Shown here: positions 60,087 to 64,000 of the stretch, in pieces
How positions within the stretch are numbered: position 1 is the first letter of the stretch
Layout: every line of letters starts with the position of its first letter
Assembly: GCA_910591455.2 (NCBI GenBank)
Contig: OU342820.1
Coordinates: forward strand, 7,710,706-7,774,705
DNA: 64,000 bases
Source of the DNA: Pholis gunnellus
Taxonomy: Eukaryota; Chordata; Actinopteri; Perciformes; Pholidae
Reading direction: 5' to 3'
The notes under the pieces: model-generated
What the model saw: the letters and a program-made list of their open reading frames with translations, nothing else
What the model was told of the DNA's origin: nothing
Databases searched by the model: none
Program-made: the position numbers and the translations under genes

Positions 60087-63084
60087 AATTTAGCACAGCT
60101 AACGTTGACTCAGATAGTAGTTAAGTCGCCGCTTCTTGCCAACGGCTGAAAAAGAAAGAAGGCAAATGGTCCCGTCCTTTAAAGTCATCGTGCAAACATT
60201 AGTTTTCGAAAATTAAAAGACACAAGAGGTTGGCCAGACATGGATCTGCTAAAAGACCGTACACTTTAAATTCAAAATAGCATATATTTTAAATAAAATA
60301 CATCGTAAAAAATATTGTAATCCCTGTCATAAATTAACCGTACAAATCTTTTGCTGGAGAAAGAATATACAGTTGTAAACATGCACAAGAAAGCACAAAC
60401 GACTTTCCTCCGAACGGACAAAGCCTCTTTTAGGAATTCCCTCGCGCCTTCTGTTTACTCATCCATGACCCGTCCTCCCTTCTGGTTATGCTGGATGTTG
60501 GAAGGAAGAAAAACAGGCCCTCACATCAACCCCTTTATAAGCACTAAAGATGAAGAGGTCCCTTACTTCCAACCCAATCAGTAATCTTAACAGGGAAGCA
60601 TTCCTATAAACACATGGCTATCGCCGCTCACAGATTGCCTCTGACTGCTTGTTCCTCCCCCGTCCTCAGGGCCACTGCGTCCCAGGGCTGTGTTTGTGAC
60701 AGTATTTCTAAACACGGCGACAAAGGGCTGTGGAAGTCTTGAGACTGAAACTTAAAAAAAAAAAAAGGAAAACCCTAGTTGCTAAATTCTGTTCTTCCCT
60801 ATCCCTCATTCCGTTTCTACAAAACGCTCCGCTTGTCACCGCAGACTCCCAAGCCCCTTTAATAAACGCTCACAACGAAAAAAATGTCTGGGTTTGAGTG
60901 GCAGAGTGTGACTGTTTAAAACCATTGGGATTCTGGTGTAATCCTACGTAAGACGCAGGCATAACCCCGACTTTAAAGTCGCCTTGTCGCTCCACATCCA
61001 AAGCGAAGAACCTGGAGAGGAGAGGCTACGGATTGTGAGGAGAGGCTCTCGTGTAACAAAGTATACATGCTGGCTTTCCAGGGAACCAGGCTCCATTTGA
61101 TACATTTTGAGTGGAGAGACCCATATGTTTTGGTAATGCCTTACATCTGACATTACACTTAAAATAGAGAGTGAAATGTGGGTTACTTCCTCTGGGGGGG
61201 GGGGGGGGGGGGGGGTTGTCCCATGGATGGATCTTTGAGGACTGTCAGTCAATAGTTGCAGCTTCAGCGTCAAGTGAACAGGTTGCTTAGGAACCGATTA
61301 AGGAGAGAGAGCCATTGTTATGTGATTGTCGGCACAGCAATGTCATTAAACAGCAGTGAAATTCTGCAATATGAGTGGTTTTTTTAAAGGCAGGGCAGAG
61401 TCTGAAGTACTGGGGGTTTAACTGAAGGCGGCTGCAGATCATTGTGCAGCGAATTGCATCCATTTAAGTTGTTTTTCATGCTACAGGGGGGGAGGCAACT
61501 TCCCCAAACTTTTTTTTTTTTGCTTTTCCCCTCTTTCTTTTGTTTTTTCAGCAGACAGCTGTCTGAGACAAGATGCCGCTTCCACTGGAGACCTCGCTCT
61601 TTTTCGCTAACACGCTCGCTGGCTCCATAGTTGCCATGGAAAAAGCCCAGAAATGGGGCAGAAAACAGTTCAGTGAGGGAGCAGAGACTTGGGAGAGTCT
61701 ACAGGGAGGTAGAAAGTTTCCAGGGCCCGTCCTGTCAAACCATCAAGCTCTTTTGATGCGTGAAAACGGAAAGGAAAGGAGCGAGAAAAAGGTTTCTTAG
61801 AAAAACTGAAAATGAGAGGAGGAAACTAATATGTTGACTGAAGTCCAATTTGTGTGTGGAGAGTAAAAAACTGATATGCATGAGTAGAAAAATGAAGATC
61901 TATCTATGTTGGAAATATCGTAAGCACCGGATGTAATTTTAAGTGGGGGAAAAAAATTCAACTCCTGATGAAATATGATCGAGGTAGTCAATATCTTGCA
62001 GCCAGCGAAATAACTCACTGAAATACGGGAGAAATCGGCATGATATCCTGTCTCGGAAGCAAGAATTAACTGTCTTTTATTAAGGTGTTAATAACTTCAT
62101 GAGTACAGTGTTGATGATAAATTGCTACACACAGTCAGTCAGAGCCAGTGAAAATGAGCCTGGCGGGCACCAAAAGGCCTGTCTATCAAACCAGCAAATC
62201 AAAATGTAATCATAAAAACCAGAAAAGGCTACAATTTCTGGGGAAAAAAACGTGTGTGCTTGCTGTAGCTGAAAGATGGTGCTTCAATAAATTTCAGATG
62301 CCAGAGTATCTTAAATATCCAACAGCAATGGTGGCAGTAGCTGGGATTGAACTTCTTACTGGGGGTTTTGAGCAAAAAAAGGGCAGAATTATGTGAATTA
62401 AACAACCATCTTTAAAGAAATGACTTAACACAAGACAAACTCACTGGTTGCTCACAGCCCCAAAAGTTTGAAAGAGGACTATGAAATATGCAAACAAACA
62501 GATATGGATGAATAAATAAATACTTTAAAGTTTGAAGCTCTCTGACACATCCGTTGGGACTTGCTGGCGACAGCCCCACCTCACTTTTTGCAGAGGGTTT
62601 TGAAGTAGAAGTGTCAGGAGAGGCTCCTCAGAGGTTCTTCAGTAAAACACCTGTCTGAAATCAAATTCCCTTTTATTTGCCTGCCTCCCAGAGACTGAGG
62701 AGCAAAGACAAGGGACTCCATTGTGTGTTGCAAACATGCAGCACCATGGCACGTCCAACAAACCAATTTGTTGTACTACTTGCATGTTGTTGTTACTGTA
62801 ATTGCACTTTTGGCACTAAGTGTTTATTACTGTTATTGATCATATCAATGTCTAGTCTAGTTCTTTGGTGTATTTTTTCCTTTTGGATAAATGCAGCTTT
62901 CCAACTCTGGCTGCTGCTGGTATTATAAAAAGGATCACTTCCTGACTTCCTCTTGACTGCGTTTTCAGGCTTTAGAAAATCCAGCCTGAAGTGAGGTGAA
63001 GGCCTGATTTGACGGCGGAGTATCCTGCAGCAAAAGTTGCTATTCCTGCATTGCCAGACCGCCATACGCTGTACACATAGTACA
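60087..63084. other. Intergenic, no recognised gene
   Basis: Unique DNA with a G22 run. Short frames only. Confidence 0.6.
61194..61215 (+). repeat. G22 homopolymer
   Basis: Twenty-two consecutive G. Confidence 0.97.
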
Positions 63085-64000
63085 TCGGGCGCATATTTGG
63101 GGGACTTGCCATACTTGAAAACTCACCAAATTTTGCACACTTCTCAGGCCTGGTGATTATAGCCATCTGACGACGCCCCTCGGCCAGTATGTCCGATTTA
63201 CTTGAAATTCAACACACATGTCCAGCTCCGCTAGCTCTACAAAAAAGCCTCTCAGACCCCTAAACTCCGCCTACCTAGATCTTCTGGCATTTAGAATTTT
63301 GTGTAAAACACATTTTTGCAAACTCCTCCTACACGCTGATTCCGATTACTACCAAATTTGATCTGAATCATTATTGGATCTACATCATCAAAAGTTATTA
63401 AATGCTTTTTGATATCTCTTTGCGTTTATAAGATATGGACCAATAAATGTCTTAGGGGCGTGGCTTATATATCAATACACAAATTTGCAGCATATGTGCA
63501 CATTGCATCCTGTAACATACCCTGATATTTACATTTCATTCAACTACTAGGGGGCGATACAGTAAACCCGCCATGTTGTGCTTTTTTTGTCACTTTTCGC
63601 AGTTTTCAGCCTTTGTACTTTAACAAACTCCTCCTACAGAATTAACGGGATCAACCTCAAATTTGCTCAGGATGCTCTTCAGACCTTTGTGATGAAAAGT
63701 ATGAAATTCTTGAGTTTTCATGGAAGAACCTTGACGTGGCGTGGTGGCCATTTTGCCTCATTCAGCATGAACAATAAAAGATGTTATAAGGTATATTCAT
63801 CAATCTGCAAAAAATTACATATGCATGATACTACTTCAAGTCTGAGCATACATCAATGCAAACATTTTCAATAACTCACAGCGCCACCTATTGGCAAAAG
63901 GAAATGTCACATTATATACTTTTATTTACTCCTCCTAGACAGTTGACCAGATCAGTCTCAAATTTGGTAAGGAAAGCCTTAAGACATTGAAGATACTTCA
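63085..64000 (+). repeat. Fish repeat array, unit about 303 bp, runs past the window edge
   Basis: The phrase 'actcctcctac/g', followed about 25-30 bases later by 'caaatttg', recurs at 63321, 63626 and 63928, spaced 305 and 302 bases. Upstream, 'ttgaaaactcaccaaattt' and 'ctcaggcctggtga' are recognisable from common fish repeats, as are 'tagggggcgatac' and 'cagcgccacctattgg' inside units. The 98-codon frame at 63578-63874 lies within one unit and is not a gene. Confidence 0.7.

Noticed and set aside
63578..63874. 98-codon frame near the right edge
   Set aside because: Lies inside a repeat unit of the array of about 303 bp.
5256..64000. A neighbouring known gene such as an engrailed homeobox or an RSU1-type leucine-rich-repeat gene, expected near some c1ql paralogues
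   Set aside because: No homeobox or leucine-rich-repeat signature was found in any frame, so synteny cannot settle which c1ql paralogue this is.

Overview
This is ordinary vertebrate nuclear DNA, almost certainly from a ray-finned (teleost) fish and probably a percomorph. The evidence is one clear vertebrate C1q-like exon with a GT-AG style acceptor, dense (CA)n/(TG)n microsatellites, many G/C homopolymer runs, and many copies of interspersed repeats that I recognise from fish genomes. There are no bacterial-type genes, operons, rRNA, tRNA or CRISPR arrays.

Layout. Positions 1-3333 are the end of an intron. Positions 3334-3513 are the last coding exon of a c1ql-family gene on the + strand; the first exon, with the signal peptide, collagen-like region and start of the C1q head, lies upstream of the window. 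A 3' UTR of about 1.7 kb follows and plausibly ends near an AATAAA at 5232. From about 5.25 kb to 64 kb I find no exon that I can assign to a known protein. This is a gene desert of unique sequence, microsatellites and transposon debris.

The repeats are the best-resolved content. They include an internally deleted Tc1/mariner copy with both terminal repeats (35798-36115), long inverted-repeat (foldback) elements at 42718-43326, 51686-52289 and 59638-60086, and a hairpin-bearing element at 34200-34862. Two insertions are nested: one repeat inside a TIR element at 17355-18096, and two inside another repeat at 51588-52830. An array with a period of about 303 bp begins near 63.3 kb and runs off the right edge.

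A few stretches look like exons by splice-site quality (20346-20475, 45034-45177, 53889-54074, 56849-56945) but match nothing I know. They could be lncRNA exons, exons of an unrecognised gene, or chance. Some unique AT/ATTA-rich blocks (near 41.5 kb and 55.8-56.2 kb) are candidate conserved enhancers. I did not find a convincing new biological system. The most informative oddities are the nested and foldback elements, the paired G-run/C-run in the c1ql 3' UTR and the four exon-like cassettes. Repeat assignments rest on recalled consensus patterns, not on a database search.
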